This document shows, one piece after another, positions 12,601 to 23,640 of a stretch of 64,000 nucleotides of DNA (the first letter of the stretch is position 1; each line of letters begins with the position of its first letter). The position numbers and the translations under genes were made by a program. The stretch covers positions 501,001-565,000 of the forward strand of contig NC_134971.1 of assembly GCF_965638725.1 (NCBI RefSeq), given 5' to 3'. The notes below the pieces were generated by a model, which was not told where the DNA came from, did not search any database, and saw only the letters and a program-made list of their open reading frames with translations. Source of the DNA: Aptenodytes patagonicus. Lineage: Eukaryota; Chordata; Aves; Sphenisciformes; Spheniscidae.

Positions 12601-15003
12601 AATTTCGTTGCAGCAAGCAGAGTACGAGTTTCTGTCCTTTGTACGACAACAGACTCCCCCGGGCCTCTGTCCCCTCGCAGGTAAAGTATGTTCTTTCTTA
12701 ACAACAACGGTATCGTCCCTCCTGCAGCTCCCGGCTGGGTGCCGCGGGGCCCGCTGATGCACGTGGCGGGGGTGCTTTCGTTTTCTGTGCTGGGAGCTAG
12801 CAGGCAAATCGAAACCTGGTTAGCGAGGAGAGGTTCGGTAATGGCGTCGTCCATTCTGCAGGTTCCCTGAAGCGAGTACCGCACGTCATTACTGCGGGGA
12901 ACTGCAATGCTTTTTCGCATTGAATGTTTCCGTCTACAGTTATAATGGGGGCGGGCAGCAACCTGCGACCGTAAAATCCCAGCAGCAGACCCGACGGCGT
13001 CTTTTCCTCGCTGTGCATCGAACCGAACGCCAAATGGGAATCTTCCAAACGTCCTGCTACCTGGACGGTCACGTACGGTCTTGGGACTGGCGCTGGGTGA
13101 AATTAATCCCGATGCCCGTTTCCACTTGGCGGAAGACCCGCCGCTTGCATAGTACTTTGATGCTTATCTGCGTGACAGAAATTGTAGGGGTAGTAACTGA
13201 GGAATTAATAGAGGGATTAGGTATTTAAACCGCCTGCGATCCTGCAGCGAAGATCTGACAAACCTTCACAATCGTATTTACTAGAAAATGGGATAAACGA
13301 GCTGCTTGTGAATAGCTTTTCATACCCTGTGATCTCTCCCCAGCTCGCTTAGCCTGCCTCTCGTTTAGATGTCGTTCCTAGTAGCTTTGTGATGTCTTTG
13401 AAGGAACATCTCGTTTTGTCTCTTTGCAGGTAACTCTGTTCACGCAGATAAGAAATTTCTTGACAAATACATGCCTCAGTTCATGAGGCACCTTCATTAC
13501 AGGATCATTGATGTGAGCACCGTCAAAGAACTGTGCAGGTGAGTGTTCCCCAAATTAGGCAGTCCGACGAAAGATAATCTAGGGAGGCCTGTTCAGCGGC
13601 GCTGACGCGCGCTCCTCTAAAGCCAGGCTAAAGGCTGCTTGGGAGGGGGCTGCCTGCGGCCACCTCGGCCTGTCACCTGTTCTGTTCGGGCCGATGCACA
13701 GGACGAGCCGTGAAGTGCTCCGCTCTGGAGGTTGCAGCGCTTGACCCGCGGGGCCGTGGCTTCTCTGGGTGCCACTGAAGCTGAAATTCTTCCCCCAATC
13801 GTAACAAGCCCGCAGCAGCCACCGGCCGTGTTTTTGAATCCCAGTTTCCTTTTTTAAGTGGCGCTTTCCCCCCCCCCCCTTGCTTACAGACGCTGGTATC
13901 CAGAAGAATACGAGTTTGCCCCAAAGAAGGCGGCTTCTCACAGGTGAGGCTTCTAACTTTTGTCTGTAGCAGAGCGGGGCTTGTCACGCAGGACCCGCGC
14001 GCTTCGCGAGCAGAATACGGAGCTTCCTTTGAACCCCAGGCGTGCTGCTTCTGACGCAGACGGCGGCGGAGGCTGCGTGCTTCTGCTCCCTGTCGTACGT
14101 TTGCGTTCTCCCGCCTGAAGCCTGGTTAGCGTCGGGGAAGGGATTATTAAAGTACGGAAGTTTCCTGACCTGTTCTGGTTCACTCTGTTTACTAGTCAAG
14201 CCAAGAAGCTTATTTGGCAACGTAGCTACCCCTGCCACTTCTTGGACATCACCGGGAGAAATCGCGTGAAAACGGCAGCTTAACAGCGGGTTTTCTCTGT
14301 CCTCCTTTTGGGCAGAGTTGTTCACAGAGACACTAAAATTGGAAGGCTGCACACGGGGAGATGAGCGTTCCGTTCCTGGCTATTTCCCCGAGTTCGCAAT
14401 GTGTCGCAGAGCTCGTTCCCCTTTCGGTGGAAGGCTTTAATTCTGAGTTTAATTTTGAGAGACGCGCAGTACGATTACTACTTCTCTACGGACCTTACCG
14501 TCCGAGCAGGCAGAACCGGCCAAAGCAGGAGCTGGAAGCCGGTCTCCGGAGCCCTCGTCTCTGTTGTCTGGGATGGAATTGCTTTTCGTAGTCGAAGCTG
14601 TAGAACCGGTTGGTCTTCGGGAGCTCCCGTGTCCCACGGTGACGTAAACTAGTAAGCTGCGTGTTACTCCCCGGCGTGTCAGCGCTGGCGGACTTTCACT
14701 GCTTTCCACGTCCCCGAGACTGGCGAGGGTTGTTTTTATTTCTGACAGACGCGCGATCCGTGCGTGTCGGAGTTGGATTTCTTACAGCCTGGAACTTTTT
14801 GGAGGCGTTAGAATCCAGGCGTAGCTGAAGGCGTGCGCAGGCGTTTTTGAAACCCTCCTTAATTCTCTTTCAGAGCGCTCGATGACATCAGGGAAAGCAT
14901 CAAAGAACTGCAGTTCTACAGAGATAGCATCTTCAAGAGGAAAACGGATGAGAAGAAAAGGAAACTAATAGAGAACGGAGAAAGCGATAAAGCTGCCAGC
15001 TGA
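9683..15003 (+). CDS. REXO2: Oligoribonuclease, mitochondrial (small RNA 3'-5' exonuclease)
   Basis: A DEDDh-family exonuclease that degrades di- to pentanucleotide RNA, acting mainly in mitochondria. Seven coding exons: 9683-9814, 9939-10022, 10461-10538, 12569-12680, 13430-13538, 13890-13943 and 14874-15003, all with GT-AG introns and matching phases. The product is 232 residues against 237 in human. Catalytic residues are all visible: Asp42 and Glu44 in WVDLEMTGLD, Asp163 in YRIIDVST, His189 and Asp193 in ASHRALDD. The first 33 residues are Arg/Gly-rich without acidic residues, as expected of a mitochondrial targeting segment. Internal Met29 and Met34 could start a cytosolic form, as known for human REXO2. 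The C-terminus is Lys-rich. Intron 3 (about 2 kb) holds nothing I recognise. The gene follows RBM7 in the same direction. Confidence 0.97.
10539..12568 (+). other. REXO2 intron 3
   Basis: The longest intron of the gene at 2,030 bp. AT-rich patches around 11,360-12,110 contrast with GC-rich parts on each side. No exon, RNA gene or mobile element is recognised in it. Confidence 0.7.
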
Positions 15004-15278
15004 TTTCTCCTCTTGCCATGCCACCCCGTGGCACCTACTAGATGTGTCTCCTGGTTCTTTTCTGTTTGCCAGTCTCTTGAGAAGCTGCACCCTTCAGTTA
15101 CCTTGTTTCTTAACAGCCGTTAAAATGCAGGTGGGAGCCCGAGTTACTGCTGCTTTTCTGTTTGAGCAAGGAACCGACACGCTCGGGTCTCGGCAGCTTC
15201 TTTGTTTGTATGTACTAGGTAGAACACGCTGTTTGATACTCCTCTTCATCTGGTTTTAGATGCAGTCTTTCACTACAC

Positions 15279-15284
15279 AATAAA
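15279..15284 (+). terminator. REXO2 poly(A) signal AATAAA
   Basis: A canonical AATAAA lies 276 bp after the stop codon, followed by TGTTGAG and a GTGTTTTCGT stretch typical of the downstream GU-rich element. Confidence 0.85.
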
Positions 15285-15300
15285 AAACAGTTCTGTTGAG

Positions 15301-18300
15301 CCACGGGTGTTTTCGTACAGCCTTTCTTTTTCTGCTCGCCGTCGGCTGCGAGGCGAAGCAGCCTCTCGCAGGTTTGCGAAAGAAAGCGCTCTGGGGAGCC
15401 GTTTTCCTGAGGTGGTAACGGCATGGGCGCCTGTCGCATTCGCGGGCGTTTAACTTCCGCGCAGCGCCCCCGTTTAGAAACCGGCTAGAAGTTGCAGGTC
15501 AGCAAGCACAGCCTACCCGGCGTTAGGCGCTGGTCAAGGCTACCTTTCTCTGCAGGTAGCGCCCTCTGTTCAGCGGCACTGTTCAGAACGTCGGCAGTTA
15601 GAACGAAAGCGTTCCTAAAACGTTCTGTTTCCTAACAGAAACGGCGGCGGCGCTCGATGCTGAAAATCACGCGGTAGAGCCGGTAACCGCACGCGTAGCA
15701 GGGACAACTGTGATGCCCCAGGAATCCGTGGCGCAAGCGTTAAGACTGAAAAAATGAAACGTGTTGCTGGACAGAACCACGCACGTAATTGAATCGTTCT
15801 GTGCCGGCGCGCCCCCGGTGTTTCCTGCACTAGCAATTACTTTAGCGTGGCAGCTTCTAAGGAGAAGGTACTGCAGAGCTTTACAAAACATTAAGCTCCT
15901 TGCTAATGGAAATATCGGTGGGGAAGGGTCTGAAGTGCCGGCCCGGTACGGCAGCGATGGCTGAAGCTGTCCCCCCGCCGGCTTGTCCGGTCACGGGGGA
16001 CGTATACATTTTCTTTAGTCGCATAAATACAGCGGCGGCTCGTGATTGGAAAGAAAAAGCCTTGCTGAATAGGAGGCGGGGGACATCGGGGAACCCTCGC
16101 CACGCTGCCTTCCCTTTTGCTTCTGGTCTTGGCAGCAGCTCACCGCGATGGGAAGAGATGCCACTAGAGGGAGACGCCTGGGTGTTGGCCGCAAAAATCC
16201 CTGGGCACAAGCGGGCGAGACAGACCAGCTAGGAAAGGCTGCGGCCTTTCGGCAAGGGGTTTTCCCCCCGACTTGGGTGAAAGCGCTGGCAGCGTCTCTG
16301 CGAGCTCCGTCAGAGGGAAGGTCGAAACGCGGCCGGACGCCCTTTTCGATTGTTAAATCGCCGAGTGACGTTGGACAAATCCCCCTGCACCAAAACGTCC
16401 TCGTTTCCCCCCTTTTCAATTCCATTTACGGTGTCCGGTATTTCCATCGCCCCCTCGGCAGCGCGAGTGAATAGGCTGAAAGCTCTCTGAACGCCGTACA
16501 AGCTTTCCTTGGAGTCACGTCGATTTAATGGGAGTGTTTCTGTGCTCGTCGAACCTCTTTGCGCATCCGGTGTTTCAGGACGGAGCCCGTGGCAGCGGGT
16601 TCGCGCTCTGATTGACGGGGAGGGGCACCCCCTGTACGACCACGTACGCGACCACGTATATGAGGAGAGGCTCTGGAGGCGCTGCACGGGTTGCGACCCA
16701 TCCCTGGTGGGACACAAACGGGCTTTTCCTCCCGTTACCGGTATCGGCGCAGCTTTTCACGTCACCAAAGCCGCCAGCTAAATTCTAATTGAAGAATCGC
16801 CACCGTCAGCGATAAGCAAGTGAGCCTTGTAAATCCCGGGGTCAGCTCGCGGGTCCGGCCGTAAGAAAATACCCTGCACCTCGGAAACGGAGTAAGTTTT
16901 AGCTAAAGGCACGGTGGACAGAAGGAAGCACGTAGCCCCACGTTGCTTTTGGGGAGCCGTTTTTCAGAGGAGACCTCTGTTTCCCTGCTGCGGCGTGCCC
17001 TCATGCAACAGCACGTGCCACCGAAATAGCGCGAGGGGGAAAAGATTACCACGTTTACCTTCCCGCGCAGAATGAAAACCTGACGCTTTTCTGCTCGGAC
17101 CGTGTAAGCAGCGCATGTTTTACATATTGGCCTTTAACAAGATCATGTCGTGAGCCATCTGAATAGAAAAATGCCCTTTCGTACGTTGCGGACCTATTTG
17201 TAACAACACCAGTATCTTATCTCCCATGCACGTGGCAAAACCGCCAGATTGCCGCCGAGACGTACTCCGCATTTTAGTTAGATGTGACTGTCTGCCGATC
17301 CCCCACCGACGCCTGTTCCGGGCTCATTAATATTAACATGCCCTTGCTCGTTTGCGGTTCTCACAGGTTAGGCTCTCTCCAGCGGGGTCCAAGGTGTGGA
17401 CCTGCTCCCAAAAGCCCCCCCGAGCCGCTGGAGGGGCTCCACCAGACACACACGCACACCACATGCCCTCCCAGATGGGTGCTGCCGGGCAAGTCCCTGC
17501 ACCCGAAAACCCGGGGGGCGCAGGAGCATCCCGCACGGCGCCCCTTCTCCCGCCCCACGTCGGGACAGGAGGAGGAGGAGGAGGGTGAGTACGAGGGGCA
17601 GAGGACCGACGGCAGGCGAGGGGGGCTTATCCATACGTGAAAACAAGTGCCGGTGCAGATGAGACCGAAGGGCGGGGAAACCTCGATTTGCAGAGTGAAC
17701 AACAGAGGACTAAACAGCTACGCTCTGCAATTTTCCGACGTCGGACATGCGATGATTTGCCCGAGTTTTCCTTTCCCCACTTTTTCCTCCGCCGACTTTT
17801 ACTTGCTCGACTCATTACAAAAAACCACCCCAAAACCAACTGTTTCTGCCGTTTTTCCTGCGGGGAATCCAGTCCGGCTCCCGGAGCCAGCCAGCCACAG
17901 CAAATGCTGATTCTCAGAAAAGAGACGGGTCCCTCCTGACGTCCAGCGCCTCAGCAGCTTTGAGGGGAGGCTGCTGCTGCCAGCTTCAACTGAGGAAAGG
18001 GTAACCTGGAGCTACCGTTCAAAAATAAAACACCTTCAATAATGAAACTCTTCTGAAAACCACCATCGGCAGCGCTCGCTCTTGCCCGGAGAGGCGTTTC
18101 ACACCAGGACCGAGCTGGTTGCTGGGAGATGTGCTGCCGGCTCCGGGAGCCAGCCCGGGACGGAGGAGCAGGACTCGGCAGCCAGAAAACACTGGAAATC
18201 GGTAGTTATCCTCAGTAGGATTTCAACAACAAAACGCTTCCAAGCCCTGAATGCGCTGGAGGACCCCGTGCTGCCAGGGTCCCCGTGTCCGCAGCTCGTT

Positions 18301-18928
18301 CCTGCAGCATCCACGGCGAAGGACTAGCTACGTGCCCCTCGCCGCCACCTGAGACCTCTGCCAGCCTTGGAAACCGGGTTTCCTTCTCACAGAAACCGCT
18401 GCTAAAGGGCTCTTTTCCAACGCCTCGGCGCACGTTAGACCTTAAGCCCCCAAGCTTAAGTGGGAAGGAATAAATAGCAGCTTTAGAGCCAGAGCTTCCA
18501 TCTTCTCTTGCAAAGCCTGAGGGCGAGATGAGATCGAGGTCCCCGTGACGATGAGGCGCCGTGGAGGTCCGTGGGAAGCATCGCCTGCTACTGCCGTACG
18601 AGCGGGGAGCGGCGCGTCCCCGGAGCGGGGCAGGTAGCCGAGCAGGGGGTCCGCCGATCCCCAGCCCATGCCAAAATCCATACGGGCTCCAGCGGCAGCG
18701 AGATTTGCTTCGGAGCGCTTCGACGTTTTTACCTGAGCGCGAGCAGTAACAGAAATAGTTACGAGGAGGGCGAATATTTATAAGCTTCGGGGCCGAGAGG
18801 GGCCACCGCGATAGTCTCCTCTGATCTACTGCTGAACGCAGGTCAGGGTATTTCACCCTCTCGGTCCTCCGGCGGAGGGAGTCACTCATCCTACAGCTTC
18901 CTTTAACACTACCGAGGCCAATAACGTC
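15301..18928. other. Gene-free DNA after REXO2
   Basis: No gene or mobile element is recognised. CpG is frequent throughout, unlike typical intergenic vertebrate DNA. Open frames are short and present on both strands. A 10-bp direct repeat CGACCACGTA occurs at 16637-16646 and 16649-16658. Confidence 0.5.
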
Positions 18929-19110
18929 CTTGAATTAAAGCTTATCTTCCAGGAACCCGTCCAACCTCCGCTCCAGGACAGCAAACGACGGTGAATTTAT
19001 CATTTCCTTTGTTAAAGTGTTCCAGCGTTTAATTACCCCCGCTGTTACGAAGGCGCGTGTTGGTTCAAATCTGCGTTTCTCTGGCTCAGTTTCCTACTCT
19101 CTGCCCAGCG
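18929..19110 (-). mobile_element. Old CR1 LINE fragment
   Basis: The plus strand reads like the reverse complement of a CR1 3' region: TGTTCCAGCGTTTAATTACC, then a CTGTTACGAAGG and CAAATCTGCGTTTCTCTGGC stretch. These follow the pattern of the ancient sauropsid CR1 subfamily. It is clearly diverged. Recognition is by memory of the family. Confidence 0.65.
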
Positions 19111-19750
19111 CGGCGTCCCCCCCTCCTGTTAGGAGATCCCCTCCGTAACAGGTACGGTCCCCAAAGGCAGATATGCAGAGGCTGTACGGGCTCACCTTGC
19201 CAGAGGAATAAGGATGCTGTGGTTTCACCGCTGCTTTGACAAAGATAAACACCCATGTGTTTATTCCTCCCCGAGACGTAACGACAGTTTTAAATTAACA
19301 CCAGCAAAATGAACTTTTATTTTTGTGGCTGGAATCAGTTAAGTTCTCACTGCAGAGGTTTCGCTGCGAGATAATCCGCCACCACGCGTGGTATGTATTC
19401 CGCAAAGAAAACGAAGGCACAAGTACCTTCAGCTCACTTTTCACAGGGAAACTCCGCTCACGTGGGGGGGGTGGTTGTCACCCGAGCGCATCCTTTGAAC
19501 GTTTAAGCCATTTTCCATGCTTTCGAAGTCCTAAAAATGTTTTCCCGGAGTGCAAATTTCCTGCCGAGTAGCACATGGGGAAACGCCAGCTCAACCCCCG
19601 AGTGCTCCTGGAAGCTCCCAGCCCATCAGCCTCGACGCGAGTGGGCTTCCAGTAGAGCTGCAGCCCCCCCCCAACCCCACAAAGCCCGGGGGACCGGCGA
19701 GATGAGGCAGCGCAGGCAGGCGAGGGCGCGGGCAGCGCGCTGCCTGGCTT
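19111..19750. other. Gene-free spacer between CR1 fragments
   Basis: No gene or further repeat recognised. The middle part (about 19,240-19,340) is AT-rich. Confidence 0.5.
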
Positions 19751-19840
19751 AGAATAGAACAGAATAGGCTATTTTCAGTCAGAAGGGACCTACAACGGGT
19801 CATCTCGTCCCGCTGCCTGGACGGCCCTGGTTATTCCGGC
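19751..19840 (-). mobile_element. CR1 LINE 3'-end fragment
   Basis: AGAATAGAACAGAATAG followed by TTTTCAGTCAGAAGGGACC and a CTACAACGGGTCATCTCGTC stretch is the 3' end of a CR1 element in reverse orientation, with its short terminal repeats at the left edge. It is truncated after about 90 bp and moderately diverged. Confidence 0.8.
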
Positions 19841-20384
19841 ACGACGATCAGTACAGCTAATTCTGGTCTGGCAACCCAAGGCAAGCGATACTGAATAGGG
19901 CGCGCACGCCCCACGTCACAGATTTTACGGACGCAGCCCGGCGAGCAAAACGCTGAAGGTCTGGACCAAGCAACGTATTTTCATAACTGAGTGCTTTTGG
20001 CCGGCAGCGCTGCCCGTGCTGCCTGGCTGCTTCCAGCACTGCCCGTCGCTGAGCAGAGCTTGCTCAGGGCGCTGGCGCGGCACGAGGAGACTCTGCACCC
20101 TCGACCCAGGTCGCACAGCGCGAGCAGAAAACAAACAGGACGAAACCGACCCGAAAGCGTCCCTTACCCCCCGTAGGGCCAGCTGGAAGGTACCTGCGTG
20201 CGCTGCAGGTACGGTCTAGTCCCCTGCGATGCTTTTAACGCCGTCCCTTCACAGCTGGCGTCTTGCCTCTTGGCCACTGCTGCTGTCCAACCTCCCGCGA
20301 GGTGTCCCGGAGAAAAGAGCCACCAGGCGATAAACCCAAAGGGTAGAAAAGAGCACGAGGGGTGTACGTCTCCCTGGTTCTTTT

Positions 20385-20585
20385 TTATTATGGGTATTAA
20401 TACTAATGACCGTCCAAGGCTTCTCAATCACTCTTATTATTTGAACACCTGCTCTTCTAACCGTGGGAATGATTGTTATTGGAGAGAGGCCGTTAAAATG
20501 GTTAATGGTGCAAATAAATGAGTCTTTCAAACGTCTCTCTCCTTTGTCACCGATTCCTGGGTAAGTAGGCGATTTAAATGCGGTT
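20385..20585. other. AT-rich candidate conserved non-coding element
   Basis: An abrupt AT-rich island in GC-rich surroundings, with TATTAATACTAATGACC, GGGAATGATTGTTATTGG (SOX-like ATTGTTAT core) and TGCAAATAAATG. There is no frame and no repeat match. Enhancer-like by composition only. Confidence 0.4.
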
Positions 20586-22094
20586 TCTTTATTTACTGTG
20601 CACTGGTACCTGCCGGCGGGCTCGGACCCCCCTTCGGCAGGGCAGTTCCAAGGGGCATCTCCGTCCTCTGCTTCGCCTTTGCAGCCAGGCGGCCTCCGGC
20701 CCTCCTCGCCCCGAGACGCTGCACGGGGTTATCCGCCGTCGCCAGCGCCTGTAGAGACGCCCAAGGGGCATCGCCCGCGGCGCTGCCGGCTCTCCACCCG
20801 CCGGGACCCTGGGACGGTGCTGGATCGGACCCGAGGGCGCGCGGGTTCACCGTCGCCCCGGCAGATGCTCGCAGAGCGCTGCCTGGATCCACGCCACGGC
20901 CACGCGCCGGCAGAATCTGCTTTATCTTTGCTTTCCGTTGTGGTAGTTTTCCCCCCTTCCTTTGACTTCTTCTTTCTGACCTACTTCTCCTCCTGCTCAT
21001 ATTTTATTCCTTTTTAAGAGGCTTTTATTTTTCTCGAAACGTTTTTTTAAGGAAAATATGCCATCTGTGTTTATACATTTTTAAATATTGTTTATTCTTG
21101 CTTCTGAAGTAACTGTGCCGTACGAAGGATTTTTATCTCATTTTCCCGGATTATGCAATAGCTTCCCTGTTTTTATGCGCTGGCATCGTTTGAGGTTCCG
21201 ATTCAGTACAAATTTGTCACGCGTCTTGGCAAAGCGCAGATAAAACCCACCAAAGCAGGCGTTATTTTCGCGCTGGAAAGGAAGCTCTCTCCTGCACAAG
21301 TCGTGCAGAGGCCGGGGAGGGGGGAAAGGGTGCGGGACCCTCCCCGCAAGCGCCAGCCCCCCCACCCCCCACAGCTTTGCGCCCTTCGCTTGTCCAGGGC
21401 TGCCTACACGAGTTGTTATTTCTGTGCGTGACGCTCTGAAAGCTCGATCGATGTCGCACTTGCGATCGCTTTCAATAGTAAAATAACATTTTGCGCTTGC
21501 GGTCTCGTTACTTATTTAATCAAAGCGCTTTATGAAGAATTACTGACGGATTGAAACGGCCTCGCTCGTAAATGACCAACAAGCGAGACACAGCAAAACC
21601 TTGTGCACGCGGCCGTTAAAACATCTCGACCAGAGGAAAGCTTTCTAGGCTGGCCTGCGTCGCGTGTCCATCCCGGCGCCGGTGTTAAATCCCTCCGGCG
21701 TTAAGCGAAGGCGTGAGACGAGTTCGGATGAGAACAGGCGCCGCCTCTTGCCCTTCTCCTGCTCTTTCGTGCCGTACGCAGCCGTAATCGGAGGGTGAAG
21801 CCCAGCGCTTGGGCGGAGAGAACCCTTCTGCGGAGGTGACAGGCAGCGCCATCAAACATGCCTCCTTTTCATCTCCCTTTGGGTGTAAAAAACGATCAGG
21901 GCTTCTCTCTGTTTGCTGTTACACAAATTCAGAAAAGTACGGCTGTCTCCTTGCCTGGGGACGTGAAATGCAGAACCGGGACCTCACGCAGCAACGCGGT
22001 ACCCAGGCTGGGGACTCTAGGTCCCGCGGAAACTGTCCGCTGCCGCATCGGCATTCCAGCCCATCTGCAGCCTCTGGACAGGGCGATGTGAATA
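20586..22094. other. Gene-free DNA
   Basis: No gene recognised. GC-rich at 20.6-20.9 kb, then an AT-rich stretch at 20.93-21.2 kb, then mixed. No mobile element seen. Confidence 0.45.
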
Positions 22095-22330
22095 ACAGTG
22101 TGTTTTTGGTCGTGGTAGTTAAAAAAAAAATAAATTACTCCAAGGCAAACATAGAGTGTGCCTGGCTTTTTCAATTTAATTTAATAAATTATCTCGGCTC
22201 CAGCAATTATTTATTAGAAATAGGAATTTGCTGAGAGGCCTCAAGCCCTTTTAATACTACATTAATAATGTAACCACGGATTACTGATACAATTCTGAAG
22301 CAAGTCAAAAAACCGCATCACTTATTCCGT
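22095..22330. other. AT-rich candidate conserved non-coding element
   Basis: Contains TTTAATTTAATAAATTATC, CAGCAATTATTTATTAG, ACATTAATAATG and GGATTACTGATAC (an OTX/PITX-like GGATTA core). No coding potential or repeat identity is seen. Confidence 0.4.
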
Positions 22331-23395
22331 CCAGGTTTTGAAGCCGTTCTTGCCTCGCATGTGCAATTGCTCCGGTCGGAAACACCCACCCTCGGCAGCA
22401 CCAAAAGGTGCAGCAGAAGCGTTATCCCATAGTCAAAACAGGGAAAATAACCCCGATGCCCCCAAAACAAGCAGCAGAGAGACCCCAGGGCCCTTCCCGC
22501 GAAGGGCGAGGTGCAGGCAGCCCCTCGAGCTGCGCCATTCCCAGCGCCCGCAGCCCGCCCCAGCGGAGGAGGTTTACTGACAAATAACCCGCTTTGTTTG
22601 GAAATATTTTGCGCTTCCCTTTTCCAGCGATAAGTCAACGTTTTTCCCCACGCTCTATCAAGCTCTAGTTATTTATATCTGGCAAAAAAAAAAAAGCCCA
22701 CCCAGAAAACCAGAACAGTTGTCGACTTGCTCCAGATCCTGCAGGAGGTTTTCAGCACAGCTTGGAGCTGACGCGATCTCCCTCTAAAACCCCGCGCCAG
22801 CCCTCTGTCCCCTCTAATAACAGCATCCTCGCCCTTCTCGCGCACAACCACACCCGAGCATCATCGGACACTGGGATGGAGTATTTTCCTTCACGGCTTC
22901 CCTCCCCCGTAAGGAAACGGGGCAGTGGCGCAGGCTCCGTTAGCGGGAAGCCCCGGCCGACAGTCAGACGAGGTCTTTCCCTGCCTCCCGGCTACTCTCC
23001 AGTTCCTTCTGTGCGGCTTTTCCGCTCAGCGAAGCCACGGGGGGCAAAGCACCTCCGGCGCATCCCAGGGCGGGAGGGCGGCGGCAGCCTGGATGCGCCC
23101 CACGGGGACGACATCCCCTCCCCAGCGCCCAGGGGCTGCTGCAAACGGTTACGGTTCCTGTCGCAAAGCACATAGGAAGAGAAGAGCCTCATGTTGCCTT
23201 TCAGGGCTCTCGTAGGGGCGGGAAGGACACGGATCGATATACGCCGGGTGGCCAAAGCCCTCAGACCAAGGGGGAACGGCAGGAGCCCTGATCATATGGA
23301 AAGAGAAAATATTTCCATTTTGACTACAAGTCGCAAATAGCACTTGTGTGATTTCCCTCCGACTCCCCTTGCTCGACGTGCCCCTGGGCTCCCAA
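22331..23395. other. Gene-free GC-rich DNA
   Basis: No gene or mobile element recognised; includes an A11-A12 run at about 22,685. Confidence 0.45.
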
Positions 23396-23640
23396 TCCAT
23401 CTCATCAACTCTTTTATTTGCTTCTGCGCTCGGAACAAATATTTTATGCGTGTTTATACAACATTATTTTACGATCTGGTCTGCCACTGGATTTCCAAAG
23501 TAAATGAAATACGGCACGGCGGTCGTGTACCAGGGCGAAAGCCATTTAGTGCATATGTAAATCCACCTCCTTGGACAGAAAGCCATATAAAGGTAGTTAA
23601 CAGCACATTAAAACCTGTTTGCTGCACGAGGCGAATTTGT
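23396..23640. other. AT-rich candidate conserved non-coding element
   Basis: AT-rich island with TTTATGCGTGTTTATAC (the TTTATG and TTTATAC cores resemble CDX/HOX sites), a GTGCATATGTAAATCC octamer-like site and CATATAAAGG. No frame or repeat match. Confidence 0.4.

Noticed and set aside
16509..16781. 90-residue frame with RVRALIDGEGHPLYDHVRD
   Set aside because: Looks protein-like by eye, but the core comes from a 10-bp direct repeat (CGACCACGTA) and no family was recognised.
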